From the NCBI GenBank assembly GCA_947178045.1, contig CAMWWR010000034.1:1-10070 (forward strand): a DNA stretch of 10,070 bases, given 5' to 3'. Shown here piece after piece: positions 1 to 6,001 of this stretch (position 1 is the first letter of the stretch; every line of letters starts with the position of its first letter). The notes beneath the pieces are model-generated. The model saw only the letters and a list, made by a program, of their open reading frames with translations. It did no database searches and was not told the DNA's origin. This DNA comes from an uncultured Clostridia bacterium (GTDB taxonomy: Bacteria > Bacillota > Clostridia > Lachnospirales > Lachnospiraceae). A program made the translations under genes and the position numbers.

Positions 1-1
1 C

Positions 2-1591
2 GTACAGTCGGTCACGCTGCGCATCATCGCGGACCGGGAGAGGGAGATCGAGAGCTTTGTTCCGCAGGAATACTGGAATCTCGACGCGCGGTTCGACATT
101 AAGGGAGAAAAGAAGCCGCTGCTCGCCAAATTTTACGGGACGACGTCCAAAAAGCTTTCCATTTCATCGGAGAAGGAAATGAACAAGCTGCTTGAAAAGC
201 TCAAGGGCGCGCAGTTTCAGGTGACTGAGGTAAAGCATGGGGAGAGGCGCAAAAAGGCTCCGCTGCCGTTCACGACCAGCACCCTGCAGCAGGAGGCAGC
301 GAAGCTTCTGAACTATACGACGCAGAAGACGATGCGCCTGGCGCAGCAGCTTTACGAGGGCGTCGAGGTCAAGGGGCACGGCACGGTCGGCCTGATCTCA
401 TATCTGCGAACCGATTCGGTGAGAGTGTCCGAGGAGGCGGATGCGGCCGCAAAGGAATATATCCGGGAGAATTACGGCGAGGATCAGGTGACAAAAGCGG
501 ACGTCAATAAAACGACCGGAAAAAAGATACAGGATGCGCACGAGGCGATCCGTCCGACTTATATGGAGCTGACGCCGGTCGTCGTAAAGGAATCCCTGAG
601 CCGTGACCAGTTCCGCCTGTACCAGCTGATCTGGAAGCGCTTTATCGCGAGCCGCATGACCGAGGCCGTCTACGAGACGACTGCTGTAAAGCTCGACGGC
701 GCGGGCTACCGCTTCACGGCGGCCTCGTCAAAGCTGAAGAAGGAGGGCTTTCTGGCGGTGTACGCTTCGGACGACGAGGAAGAGGAGGAGCCGAACCGCG
801 GGCTCGGCAGCCTGAGCCAGAGCTCCTCGCTCTCGCTGGCCGAGCTGAAGCCGAGTCAGCATTTTACCCAGCCGCCAGCGCACTACACGGAGGGAAGCCT
901 TGTCAAGACAATGGAGGAGCTCGGCATCGGGCGCCCGAGCACTTATGCCTCCACAATCACGACGATCCTGGCAAGGCACTATGTCATCAAGGAGAATAAA
1001 AATCTCTATATCACCGAGCTCGGGGAGGCGGTGAATGAAATGATGAAGGAAGCATTCCCGAGTATTGTGGACGTCAATTTTACGGTCAATATGGAAGCGC
1101 TGCTGGACAGCGTCGAGGAGGGCAGCGTCAACTGGAAAACGGTCGTGAGCAATTTTTATCCGGATCTGGAGGAGGCGGTGAAGGACGCCGGCGAGAAGCT
1201 CTCCCAGGTTAAGATCGAGGACGAGGTCAGCGATGTCGTCTGCGATCTGTGCGGCAGACAGATGGTAATAAAATACGGACCGCACGGTAAATTTCTCGCG
1301 TGTCCGGGCTTTCCCGACTGCCGGAATACGAAAACCTATCTCGAAAAGATCGGTATCGCCTGCCCGAAATGCGGCAAGGACATCGTGGTCCGCAAGACAA
1401 AGAAGGGCAGAAGATATTACGGCTGCGAGAGCAATCCGGAATGCGATTTCATGTCCTGGCAGAAGCCGACGGACGTAAAATGTCCGAAATGTGGCAGCCT
1501 CCTGCTGGAAAAGGGGAGCAGACTCGTATGTCCCGGTGAGGGCTGCGGCTATCAGCAGGCAAAGGAGAAGGAAAAAGAGAAGGAAGATTAA
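2..1591 (+). CDS. topA: DNA topoisomerase I (type IA), 3' part of gene, start outside window
   Basis: TopA relaxes negatively supercoiled DNA by cutting one strand through a 5'-phosphotyrosine link. The frame is open from base 2 with no start, and the first residues (VQSVTLRIIADRE) match the segment that follows the Toprim domain in type IA enzymes, so the N-terminal part lies to the left; the first in-frame ATG at 179 is internal. 529 residues are visible. The catalytic tyrosine is in ISYLRTDS (codon 401-403), followed by the HEAIRPT motif and the conserved GRPSTYAS motif. An acidic stretch (DDEEEEEP, about 769-795) sits in the central region. Three C-terminal four-cysteine zinc ribbons begin at 1241, 1361 and 1481, as in Bacillus-type TopA, and the protein ends in a Lys/Glu tail. 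Identification is firm; the missing 5' end prevents checking the Toprim acidic residues. Confidence 0.97.
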   Translation, partial: VQSVTLRIIADREREIESFVPQEYWNLDARFDIKGEKKPLLAKFYGTTSKKLSISSEKEMNKLLEKLKGAQFQVTEVKHGERRKKAPLPFTTSTLQQEAAKLLNYTTQKTMRLAQQLYEGVEVKGHGTVGLISYLRTDSVRVSEEADAAAKEYIRENYGEDQVTKADVNKTTGKKIQDAHEAIRPTYMELTPVVVKESLSRDQFRLYQLIWKRFIASRMTEAVYETTAVKLDGAGYRFTAASSKLKKEGFLAVYASDDEEEEEPNRGLGSLSQSSSLSLAELKPSQHFTQPPAHYTEGSLVKTMEELGIGRPSTYASTITTILARHYVIKENKNLYITELGEAVNEMMKEAFPSIVDVNFTVNMEALLDSVEEGSVNWKTVVSNFYPDLEEAVKDAGEKLSQVKIEDEVSDVVCDLCGRQMVIKYGPHGKFLACPGFPDCRNTKTYLEKIGIACPKCGKDIVVRKTKKGRRYYGCESNPECDFMSWQKPTDVKCPKCGSLLLEKGSRLVCPGEGCGYQQAKEKEKEKED

Positions 1592-1834
1592 CAAGTTTCT
1601 CCGGCCGAAAGCGGGCAGATCCTGCCAAGGCCCGAAAGCCGGAGGGGACAGAAGGGGGAGCGCACTTTGACGGCGCGGCAGCCGTGGAGCGCACTCCCCC
1701 GCGTATCCTGGAAAATATCTCCCTCCAAATAAAGAAAAATCCTGATTTTGACAGTGAATTTCAAAGAAAACAGCCGCGGAAACTGAAAAATCTGAAAATA
1801 ATGTCTGAATATCGCACAAAATTAAAAAATTGAC
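1592..1834 (+). other. topA-codY spacer with GC-rich inverted and direct repeats, then AT-rich DNA
   Basis: No gene is supported here. CTCCGGC (1599-1605) pairs perfectly with GCCGGAG (1638-1644), and inside this GGCAG (1614-1618) pairs with CTGCC (1622-1626) over a three-base loop. A second nested structure follows: GGGGGAG (1654-1660) with CTCCCCC (1694-1700), enclosing ACGGC (1670-1674) with GCCGT (1681-1685). The ten bases GGAGCGCACT also occur twice in direct orientation (1657-1666 and 1686-1695). Neither structure is followed by a T-run, so they are not canonical intrinsic terminators, though they may block 3' exonucleases or form the topA mRNA end. From about 1715 onward the DNA becomes AT-rich and leads into the codY promoter. 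Confidence 0.5.
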
Positions 1835-1863
1835 TTGTTTTTGAAAAATATCTGTGTTAGAAT
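1835..1863 (+). promoter_or_regulatory. putative sigma-A promoter of codY, with extended -10
   Basis: The -35 element TTGTTT (1835-1840) is 17 bases from the -10 element TAGAAT (1858-1863), which is preceded by TGT, giving an extended -10 (TGnTAGAAT). A start near 1870 would leave a leader of about 28 bases before the codY ATG. TTGACT at 1830-1835 resembles a -35 more closely but would be 22 bases from this -10, which is too far. The site is in an AT-rich stretch following a GC-rich region, as expected for a promoter. Prediction by eye only. Confidence 0.6.
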
Positions 1864-1897
1864 AGAGCTATGATATTGATGTATTGGGGGGTCGTCA

Positions 1898-2665
1898 ATG
1901 AGTGTGCAATTATTGGACAAAACGCGGAAGATTAACAAGCTATTACATAACAATAGCTCTCACAAGGTTGTGTTCAATGATATCTGCCTGGTGCTGAGCG
2001 ATATTCTGGACTCCAATATCCTTGTCATCAGCAGAAAGGGGAAGGTGCTCGGCATTCGCAACCGCACGGATATCCCTCCGATCAGCGAGCTGATCCGGGA
2101 TTCGGTCGGCGGCTATATCGACAGCATGCTGAACGAGCGCCTGCTCAATATTCTTTCCACAAAGGAGAACGTCAACCTTGCCACGCTCGGCTTTGAGATT
2201 GACAATGTCGACACATATCAGGCGATCATCACGCCGATCGATATTGCCGGAGAGCGTCTCGGCACGCGGTTTCTGTACAAAAACGAGAGCCAGTATTCGA
2301 TCGACGATATTATTCTGCGCGAGTACGGCACGACCGTCGTCGGCCTGGAGATGATGCGTTCGGTCAACGAGGAGAACGCGGAGGAAAACCGCAAGGTGCA
2401 GATCGTCCGGTCGGCCATCAGCACACTGTCGTTTTCGGAGTTGGAGGCCATCACGCACATTTTCGAGGAGCTGAACGGAAACGAGGGCGTTCTGGTGGCG
2501 AGCAAGATCGCGGACCGGGTCGGCATCACGCGCTCCGTCATTGTGAACGCGCTGCGCAAATTCGAGAGCGCCGGGGTGATCGAGTCCCGCTCGTCGGGGA
2601 TGAAGGGAACCTACATCAAGGTGATCAACGATGTGGTTTTTGACGAGCTTCGGAAAATGCAGTGA
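1898..2665 (+). CDS. codY: GTP/amino-acid-sensing global transcriptional regulator CodY
   Basis: CodY is a dimeric DNA-binding repressor/activator in Firmicutes that ties metabolism, competence, motility and virulence genes to branched-chain amino acid and GTP supply. The 255 residues match the family length (about 259 in Bacillus). Residues 1-155 form the GAF-type sensor domain (start LLDKTRKINKLL, then SNILVISRKGKVLG); the conserved GERLGT and REYGTTVVGLEM lie near its end. Residues 175-245 are the winged helix-turn-helix, with ASKIADRVGITRSVIVNALR as recognition region and SRSSGMKGTYIKV as wing. The ATG at 1898 follows a G-run (1886-1891) six bases upstream and gives an N-terminus aligning with known CodY. 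It has its own promoter and a likely terminator, so it appears monocistronic between topA and the flagellar operon. The sensor domain seems less conserved than the DNA-binding half (see findings). Confidence 0.97.
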   Translation: MSVQLLDKTRKINKLLHNNSSHKVVFNDICLVLSDILDSNILVISRKGKVLGIRNRTDIPPISELIRDSVGGYIDSMLNERLLNILSTKENVNLATLGFEIDNVDTYQAIITPIDIAGERLGTRFLYKNESQYSIDDIILREYGTTVVGLEMMRSVNEENAEENRKVQIVRSAISTLSFSELEAITHIFEELNGNEGVLVASKIADRVGITRSVIVNALRKFESAGVIESRSSGMKGTYIKVINDVVFDELRKMQ

Positions 2666-2725
2666 GGATTGCTGGCAGAGAAGCTCGAAAAAGGAAGCAA
2701 AAGAACAAATATGTAAATGGATGGA

Positions 2726-2796
2726 AGGGTTATTCAAAAGGATTTGAAGCTGCCGATAAATCGACAACCACTTTTGTTTTAACCCTGCTTTTTTTT
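2726..2796 (+). terminator. probable rho-independent terminator after codY
   Basis: GGGTTA (2727-2732) pairs with TAACCC (2780-2785), and just inside CAAAAG (2735-2740) pairs with CTTTTG (2771-2776), the two helices separated by a small TT/TTT internal loop. A run of eight Ts begins three bases after the stem (2789-2796). The loop is long (30 bases) but contains a small CGAT/ATCG helix. The position, 60 bases past the codY stop and just before the flagellar promoters, fits. The stem has few GC pairs, so partial readthrough into flgB is possible. Confidence 0.6.
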
Positions 2797-2819
2797 GGAA
2801 AAATTGACAGAAATAAGTC

Positions 2820-2848
2820 TTGAGTTTTTCTTTGGGATTGTCTATAAT
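2820..2848 (+). promoter_or_regulatory. putative flagellar operon promoter P1 (first repeat copy)
   Basis: The -35 element TTGAGT (2820-2825) is separated by exactly 17 bases from a perfect -10 TATAAT (2843-2848). The expected start is near 2855, inside the T-run of the second repeat copy. A perfect TTGACA at 2804-2809 lies further upstream but is 33 bases from this -10, so it cannot be its -35. No sigma-28 type signal is seen, consistent with early (class I/II) flagellar genes being read by the housekeeping sigma factor. Confidence 0.7.
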
Positions 2849-2883
2849 GAAGTATTTTTTTGAGAAAGAGACAGAAATGAGCA

Positions 2884-2912
2884 TTGCGCTTTTCTTTCGA
2901 ATTGTCTATAAT
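2884..2912 (+). promoter_or_regulatory. putative flagellar operon promoter P2 (second repeat copy)
   Basis: The -35 element TTGCGC (2884-2889) lies 17 bases from a perfect -10 TATAAT (2907-2912); the start should be near 2919, giving a leader of about 75 bases to flgB. The -35 is a poorer match than in P1, while spacer and -10 are kept, so P1 and P2 may differ in strength or in dependence on an activator. Confidence 0.7.
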
Positions 2913-2915
2913 GAA

Positions 2916-2949
2916 GTGTGGCAGAGGGGAGAAGGGCTCTGCTTTACAC
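2916..2949 (+). promoter_or_regulatory. stem-loop at the 5' end of the flagellar leader
   Basis: GCAGAG (2921-2926) pairs with CTCTGC (2937-2942) around a ten-base purine loop (2927-2936); GTGT (2916-2919) can pair with ACAC (2946-2949) below a small bulge. The hairpin falls almost exactly at the predicted P2 transcript start, where such structures can shield mRNA from 5' end-dependent decay. No T-run follows, so it is not an attenuator of the usual kind. The leader is too short and lacks the motifs for a c-di-GMP riboswitch. Confidence 0.45.
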
Positions 2950-2993
2950 CCTTTTACAGGCGATGATATTATTGGCAGAAAGGATGAAAACGA

Positions 2994-3386
2994 ATGATAG
3001 GCTCCAGTATGTATAATTATATCAATGTGCTGAATAAGGCAGCCAGCGCGACTGCCCTGAGAAACGATGTGCTTGTGAATAATTTATCCAATGTCAGCAC
3101 GCCGGATTTTAAGCGGAGCGACATTTATTTTGAGAATTACCTGAAGGAAGAGCTCTACGCGCGCGGTCAGAGTATGGACCATGCGGTGGCGGGAGTGGAT
3201 CTGAGCAAGCTAAACGCAAAGGTCTATGTGGACCAGAGCGAGCTGAGCTACCGGCTGGACGGCAACAATGTCGATATCGACACCGAGGAGGCGTACCTGG
3301 CAGCCAATCAGATCCGGTATCTGACCCTGCTGGATTCGATGACACAGGAATTTTCCAGGATTAAAATGGTATTGAGCCGAAGCTGA
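2994..3386 (+). CDS. flgB: flagellar basal-body proximal rod protein FlgB
   Basis: FlgB is a proximal rod subunit exported by the flagellar type III apparatus and assembled just outside the MS ring. The 130-residue length is usual for the family. The N-terminal region carries the rod/hook family signature (LRNDVLVNNLSNVSTPDFKR, residues about 22-41), and the C-terminus forms the second amphipathic helix (LAANQIRYLTLLDSMTQEFSRIKMVL) that pairs with it. The ATG at 2994 is preceded by AGAAAGGA (2977-2984) at nine bases; the in-frame Met at codon 6 is an unlikely alternative. It is the first gene of the operon, behind the duplicated promoters, and is followed by flgC after 94 bases holding a stem-loop. 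Confidence 0.95.
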   Translation: MIGSSMYNYINVLNKAASATALRNDVLVNNLSNVSTPDFKRSDIYFENYLKEELYARGQSMDHAVAGVDLSKLNAKVYVDQSELSYRLDGNNVDIDTEEAYLAANQIRYLTLLDSMTQEFSRIKMVLSRS

Positions 3387-3434
3387 GAGCGCTTGAGGGC
3401 TTTTTAGGGAAACGCCTGGATCAGCAAAAAGGGC

Positions 3435-3459
3435 TGCCGCAGGATCAGGCTCTGCGGCA
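3435..3459 (+). promoter_or_regulatory. GC-rich stem-loop in the flgB-flgC spacer
   Basis: TGCCGCAG (3435-3442) and CTGCGGCA (3452-3459) form a perfect eight-base-pair stem with a nine-base loop. No T-run follows and flgC starts 21 bases later, so an mRNA processing or stability role is more likely than termination. Confidence 0.55.
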
Positions 3460-3480
3460 TGGCAGGAAAGGGGCAGGAAT

Positions 3481-3936
3481 ATGGCAAGTATTGATGCGCT
3501 GAATATCAGCGCCAGCGGAATGAGCGCTCAGAGGCTCAGAATGGATCTTATCGCGCAGAATATTGCGAATGTGAATACAACGAGGGATGAAAACGGCCAG
3601 GTATACCGCAGGAAGACACTGGTGTTCCAGGCGAGGACGCAGGACACCTTTTCAACGATGCTGGCGCAGAGCAGCCGGACGAATGCGTCCGAGCTGGTCG
3701 GAAACGGCGTCAGAGTCACAGGAATCGCCGAGGATCATGTGACGGCGATGAAGACGGTATATGACCCTGGGCATCCAGATGCTGACGAGGACGGCTATGT
3801 CACGCTGCCCAACGTCAATACCGTGACGGAGATAACAAACCTCATCGACGCTACGCGCGCGTACGAGGCTAATATTACCGCATTTAACGCGACGAAGAAT
3901 ATGCTGTTAAAGGGGCTTGAGGTCGGCAAGGCATAA
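3481..3936 (+). CDS. flgC: flagellar basal-body rod protein FlgC
   Basis: FlgC is a proximal rod protein, partner of FlgB and FlgF, built outside the membrane after export. The 151 residues are in the family range. The start (MASIDALNISASGMSAQRLRM) and the family motif AQNIANVNTT (about residues 25-34) are typical, as is the C-terminal helix ending TNLIDATRAYEANITAFNATKNMLLKGLEV. The ATG at 3481 follows AAAGGGG (3467-3473) and AGGA, a strong Shine-Dalgarno at seven bases. It sits in the standard flgB-flgC-fliE order. No unusual feature in the protein. Confidence 0.96.
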   Translation: MASIDALNISASGMSAQRLRMDLIAQNIANVNTTRDENGQVYRRKTLVFQARTQDTFSTMLAQSSRTNASELVGNGVRVTGIAEDHVTAMKTVYDPGHPDADEDGYVTLPNVNTVTEITNLIDATRAYEANITAFNATKNMLLKGLEVGKA

Positions 3937-3971
3937 GCTGCTGCGGACGGTTGAAAAGCTGGGAAAATAGC

Positions 3972-3985
3972 CGCCGGGAACGGCG
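3972..3985 (+). promoter_or_regulatory. small hairpin with GNRA-type loop in the flgC-fliE spacer
   Basis: CGCCG (3972-3976) and CGGCG (3981-3985) form a five-base-pair stem closed by the tetraloop GGAA, a GNRA-type loop that is unusually stable in RNA. It lies eight bases upstream of the fliE Shine-Dalgarno. Short enough to arise by chance; noted because the other long spacers of this operon also hold hairpins. Confidence 0.35.
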
Positions 3986-4003
3986 TAGAAACGGAGAGGT
4001 ACG

Positions 4004-4321
4004 ATGGACTTTACATCTATAGGTGCGGTGAGTAATCTGACGGACTACACCGCTGCGTGGGACAGGACAAAGGAGACGCAAACAGGGAAGAATACAGCGT
4101 TCGAGACGCTTTTTCAGTCGGCGCTTGAGATGATCAATGAAACGAATGATTTGAGCTATAAGGCGAAGGAGGCCGAGCTTTCTTATGCGATGGGCCTGAC
4201 GAACAGTACGACGGACGTACAGGTGGCACAGTGGAAGGCGAATATCTCCCTGCAGTATACGGTTGCCGTTCGGAATGCAGTTCTGGATGCTTATAAAGAA
4301 ATCATGCAGTTGCAATTCTAA
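4004..4321 (+). CDS. fliE: flagellar hook-basal body complex protein FliE
   Basis: FliE is the small adaptor that links the FliF MS ring to the rod and is among the first substrates of the export gate. The 105-residue length fits the family. The C-terminal half carries the conserved pattern: MINETNDLSYKAKEAELSYA, then TDVQVAQWKANISLQYTVAVRN, and the typical ending DAYKEIMQLQF. The N-terminal 30 residues are variable, as in other FliE proteins. The ATG at 4004 follows GGAGAGG (3993-3999) by four bases, which is a rather short but workable spacing. fliF starts 18 bases after its stop, suggesting coupled translation. Confidence 0.94.
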   Translation: MDFTSIGAVSNLTDYTAAWDRTKETQTGKNTAFETLFQSALEMINETNDLSYKAKEAELSYAMGLTNSTTDVQVAQWKANISLQYTVAVRNAVLDAYKEIMQLQF

Positions 4322-4339
4322 CGATCGGAGTAATGTTTC

Positions 4340-5944
4340 ATGCAGGAGAGGCTGAAAAGATTATTAAATAAGGTATTAGAGCTTTGGAATAAATATACAA
4401 AAAAACAGAGAGCGATTTTACTGAGCTCCGTCGGCGTCGTGGCGGTCATGATCTTCCTGCTGGTGTATTTTCTTGGGAGGACGACCTACGTCCGCTGGCA
4501 GGCCTACGACGATCTTGCCAATGTGCAGGCGGTCGACGAGGCACTGACCTCGGCGGGGATCGCGCACCGCATCGGGGAGGACAGCGCGACGATCTACGTC
4601 GATTCGACGAAGACGGTGCAGGCAAATCTCGCGGTACTTAACAGCCCGGCCATGAGCGACGGCCGGCTGACACTGAGCGATCTGTTAAACAACGACATGA
4701 GCACGACGAACGCGGACCGGGTTCAGAAGAATGCCGCCTATTTCCAGGGACAGCTGGAACAGCAGATCGAGAGAATGGTGGGCATTGACCGGGCGAAAGT
4801 CAGCTACATACCGCTTGACCGTACGTCGACGATTCTCGACGAGGAGAAGGACATTCAGTGTTCTGTCTCCCTGGAGGTCAATTCGCAGTTCAACCGCAGC
4901 ATGTCCGAGGCGATTGCCGCCTATGTGGCCAACGCGCTCGGCAATAAATCGCTTGAGACAGTGAAGGTGATCGACCAGTACGGCAACCTTCTCTACAACG
5001 GGCCGGAGGACGACGATATTCTGACCGGCGCCAATCAGCTGGCGCTGACGAAGGAAACCTACGACTTTTTTCAGGGGCGTGTGACGGAGTACGGGCTCCA
5101 CCTTGATTTTGACTATGTCGACGCGCAGTTCAATCTCAAGATCAATTTTGACCGCGTCGAGCAGTATCTGAAGGAATATCTGCCGGCGGCTGGCCAGGAG
5201 CAGGGGCTTTACGGCGTGTACCGTCGGATCCAGTCCGAGAACACCTCGCAGAACGGCGATATTCCGGGCACGGACGGAAACGACAACACCGACTATATGC
5301 TGGTGGACCAGCAGGCGGGAAACAGCAGCTACGACGACCTCTCCATCACCTACATGGTGGGTGAGCAGGTGACGAAAACCATGTCGCAGTGGGGGGTTGT
5401 GGATCCGGATGCGTCCAGTATGGCTCTTGTCCTCAAGAGGATCCGGCGCTATACGAAGGATGATCTGGAACGGCTCGGTGAGCTTGAGGGAACAACCTGG
5501 GAGGATTATATCGTAAACCACCGGGACTGGGAGCGGATGGATCAGACCCAAATACCGACGGAATTTTATGAGGCGTTCTCCAACGCGACCGGAATTCCAA
5601 GAAATAATATTTCCATTATCATTTATACGATACCGGAATATATTGAGGAGGAAGAAGAGGGCACCAACATTGACCTCATCCTCACGATCGTCCTGTTCGT
5701 GATTATCATTGCCCTGCTGATCTTCGTGGTATTCCGCGTATCGAAGCCGGAGGAGGTTGTGGAGACCGAGCCTGAGCTTTCGGTTGAGAAGCTTCTTGCC
5801 ACGACGAAGGATAATCAGTCGCTCGAGGATATCGAATTCAGCGAGAAGTCCGAGTCCAAGCGTCTGATCGAAAAGTTCGTCGACGAAAATCCGGAGGCCG
5901 TGGCTGCGCTGCTGCGCAACTGGCTGAACGACGAATGGGGATGA
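4340..5944 (+). CDS. fliF: flagellar MS-ring protein FliF
   Basis: FliF forms the MS ring in the cytoplasmic membrane, the base for rod, switch and export gate. The 534 residues are close to the Bacillus protein. Order: short basic cytoplasmic N-terminus; membrane span at residues about 25-46 (AILLSSVGVVAVMIFLLVYF); extracytoplasmic YscJ/FliF ring domains from about 50 to 430; second span at about 445-468 (LTIVLFVIIIALLIFVVF); and a cytoplasmic tail ending in RLIEKFVDENPEAVAALLRN and WLNDEWG, the FliG-binding motif. The ATG at 4340 is ten bases after GGAG (4326-4329); an out-of-frame ATG at 4333 stops after 12 codons. The 5' coding end is AT-rich, as often seen near starts. A two-tier hairpin begins just after the stop codon. 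Confidence 0.97.
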   Translation: MQERLKRLLNKVLELWNKYTKKQRAILLSSVGVVAVMIFLLVYFLGRTTYVRWQAYDDLANVQAVDEALTSAGIAHRIGEDSATIYVDSTKTVQANLAVLNSPAMSDGRLTLSDLLNNDMSTTNADRVQKNAAYFQGQLEQQIERMVGIDRAKVSYIPLDRTSTILDEEKDIQCSVSLEVNSQFNRSMSEAIAAYVANALGNKSLETVKVIDQYGNLLYNGPEDDDILTGANQLALTKETYDFFQGRVTEYGLHLDFDYVDAQFNLKINFDRVEQYLKEYLPAAGQEQGLYGVYRRIQSENTSQNGDIPGTDGNDNTDYMLVDQQAGNSSYDDLSITYMVGEQVTKTMSQWGVVDPDASSMALVLKRIRRYTKDDLERLGELEGTTWEDYIVNHRDWERMDQTQIPTEFYEAFSNATGIPRNNISIIIYTIPEYIEEEEEGTNIDLILTIVLFVIIIALLIFVVFRVSKPEEVVETEPELSVEKLLATTKDNQSLEDIEFSEKSESKRLIEKFVDENPEAVAALLRNWLNDEWG

Positions 5945-5945
5945 C

Positions 5946-5980
5946 GGCCTTTTTCGCCCGCATGACGGGCGGATAAGGCC
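5946..5980 (+). promoter_or_regulatory. two-tier stem-loop between fliF and fliG
   Basis: GGCCTT (5946-5951) pairs with AAGGCC (5975-5980), and CGCCCG (5955-5960) with CGGGCG (5966-5971), separated by a symmetric 3x3 internal loop and capped by a five-base loop. All 12 base pairs are perfect. It starts two bases after the fliF stop and ends just before the fliG Shine-Dalgarno. No T-run follows, and essential operon genes lie downstream, so a terminator is unlikely; mRNA processing, stability or translation control is more plausible. Confidence 0.65.
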
Positions 5981-6001
5981 CTGGAGGAAAGGAGACGGCC
6001 A

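Larger units (their letters stand above)
2790..2917 (+). repeat. two-copy tandem 64-bp repeat carrying duplicated promoters
   Basis: Bases 2790-2853 and 2854-2917 are adjacent direct copies. Over the last 48 bases (2806-2853 against 2870-2917) I count 41 identities with no gaps; the first 16 bases are weaker (11 identities), both starting with a T-run. Shared words include GACAGAAAT, TTTTCTTT and ATTGTCTATAATGAAGT. Each copy contains a -35/-10 pair, so the duplication doubles the promoter upstream of flgB. Confidence 0.85.

Noticed and set aside
179..181. ATG at 179 as a start for a short topoisomerase.
   Set aside because: The frame is open back to base 2 with conserved TopA sequence, so this Met is internal.
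1300..1539. Plus-strand short open frame within the zinc-ribbon part of topA, and similar frames at 8094-8522, 8768-9034 and 9128-9715 within fliI and fliJ.
   Set aside because: They are out-of-frame readings of well-identified genes with no ribosome site or family resemblance.
1748..1753. Perfect TTGACA -35 hexamer upstream of codY.
   Set aside because: No AT-rich -10 occurs 16 to 18 bases downstream; that position is CAGCCG.
1786..1849. Possible CodY boxes upstream of codY (1786-1800 with 4 mismatches to AATTTTCWGAAAATT, and 1835-1849 with 5).
   Set aside because: In AT-rich DNA matches with 4 to 5 mismatches are expected by chance; autoregulation remains possible but is not supported. 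A similar 5-mismatch match at 2791-2805 was set aside for the same reason.
2760..2767. Seven of eight match to a Spo0A box (TTGTCGAA) on the minus strand between codY and flgB.
   Set aside because: A single imperfect eight-base match inside the terminator loop, with no second site and no known spacing to the promoters.
2666..2993. A c-di-GMP riboswitch or other riboswitch before flgB, as known for some clostridial flagellar operons.
   Set aside because: The leader from P2 is only about 75 bases, and no conserved riboswitch motifs or expression platform were seen.
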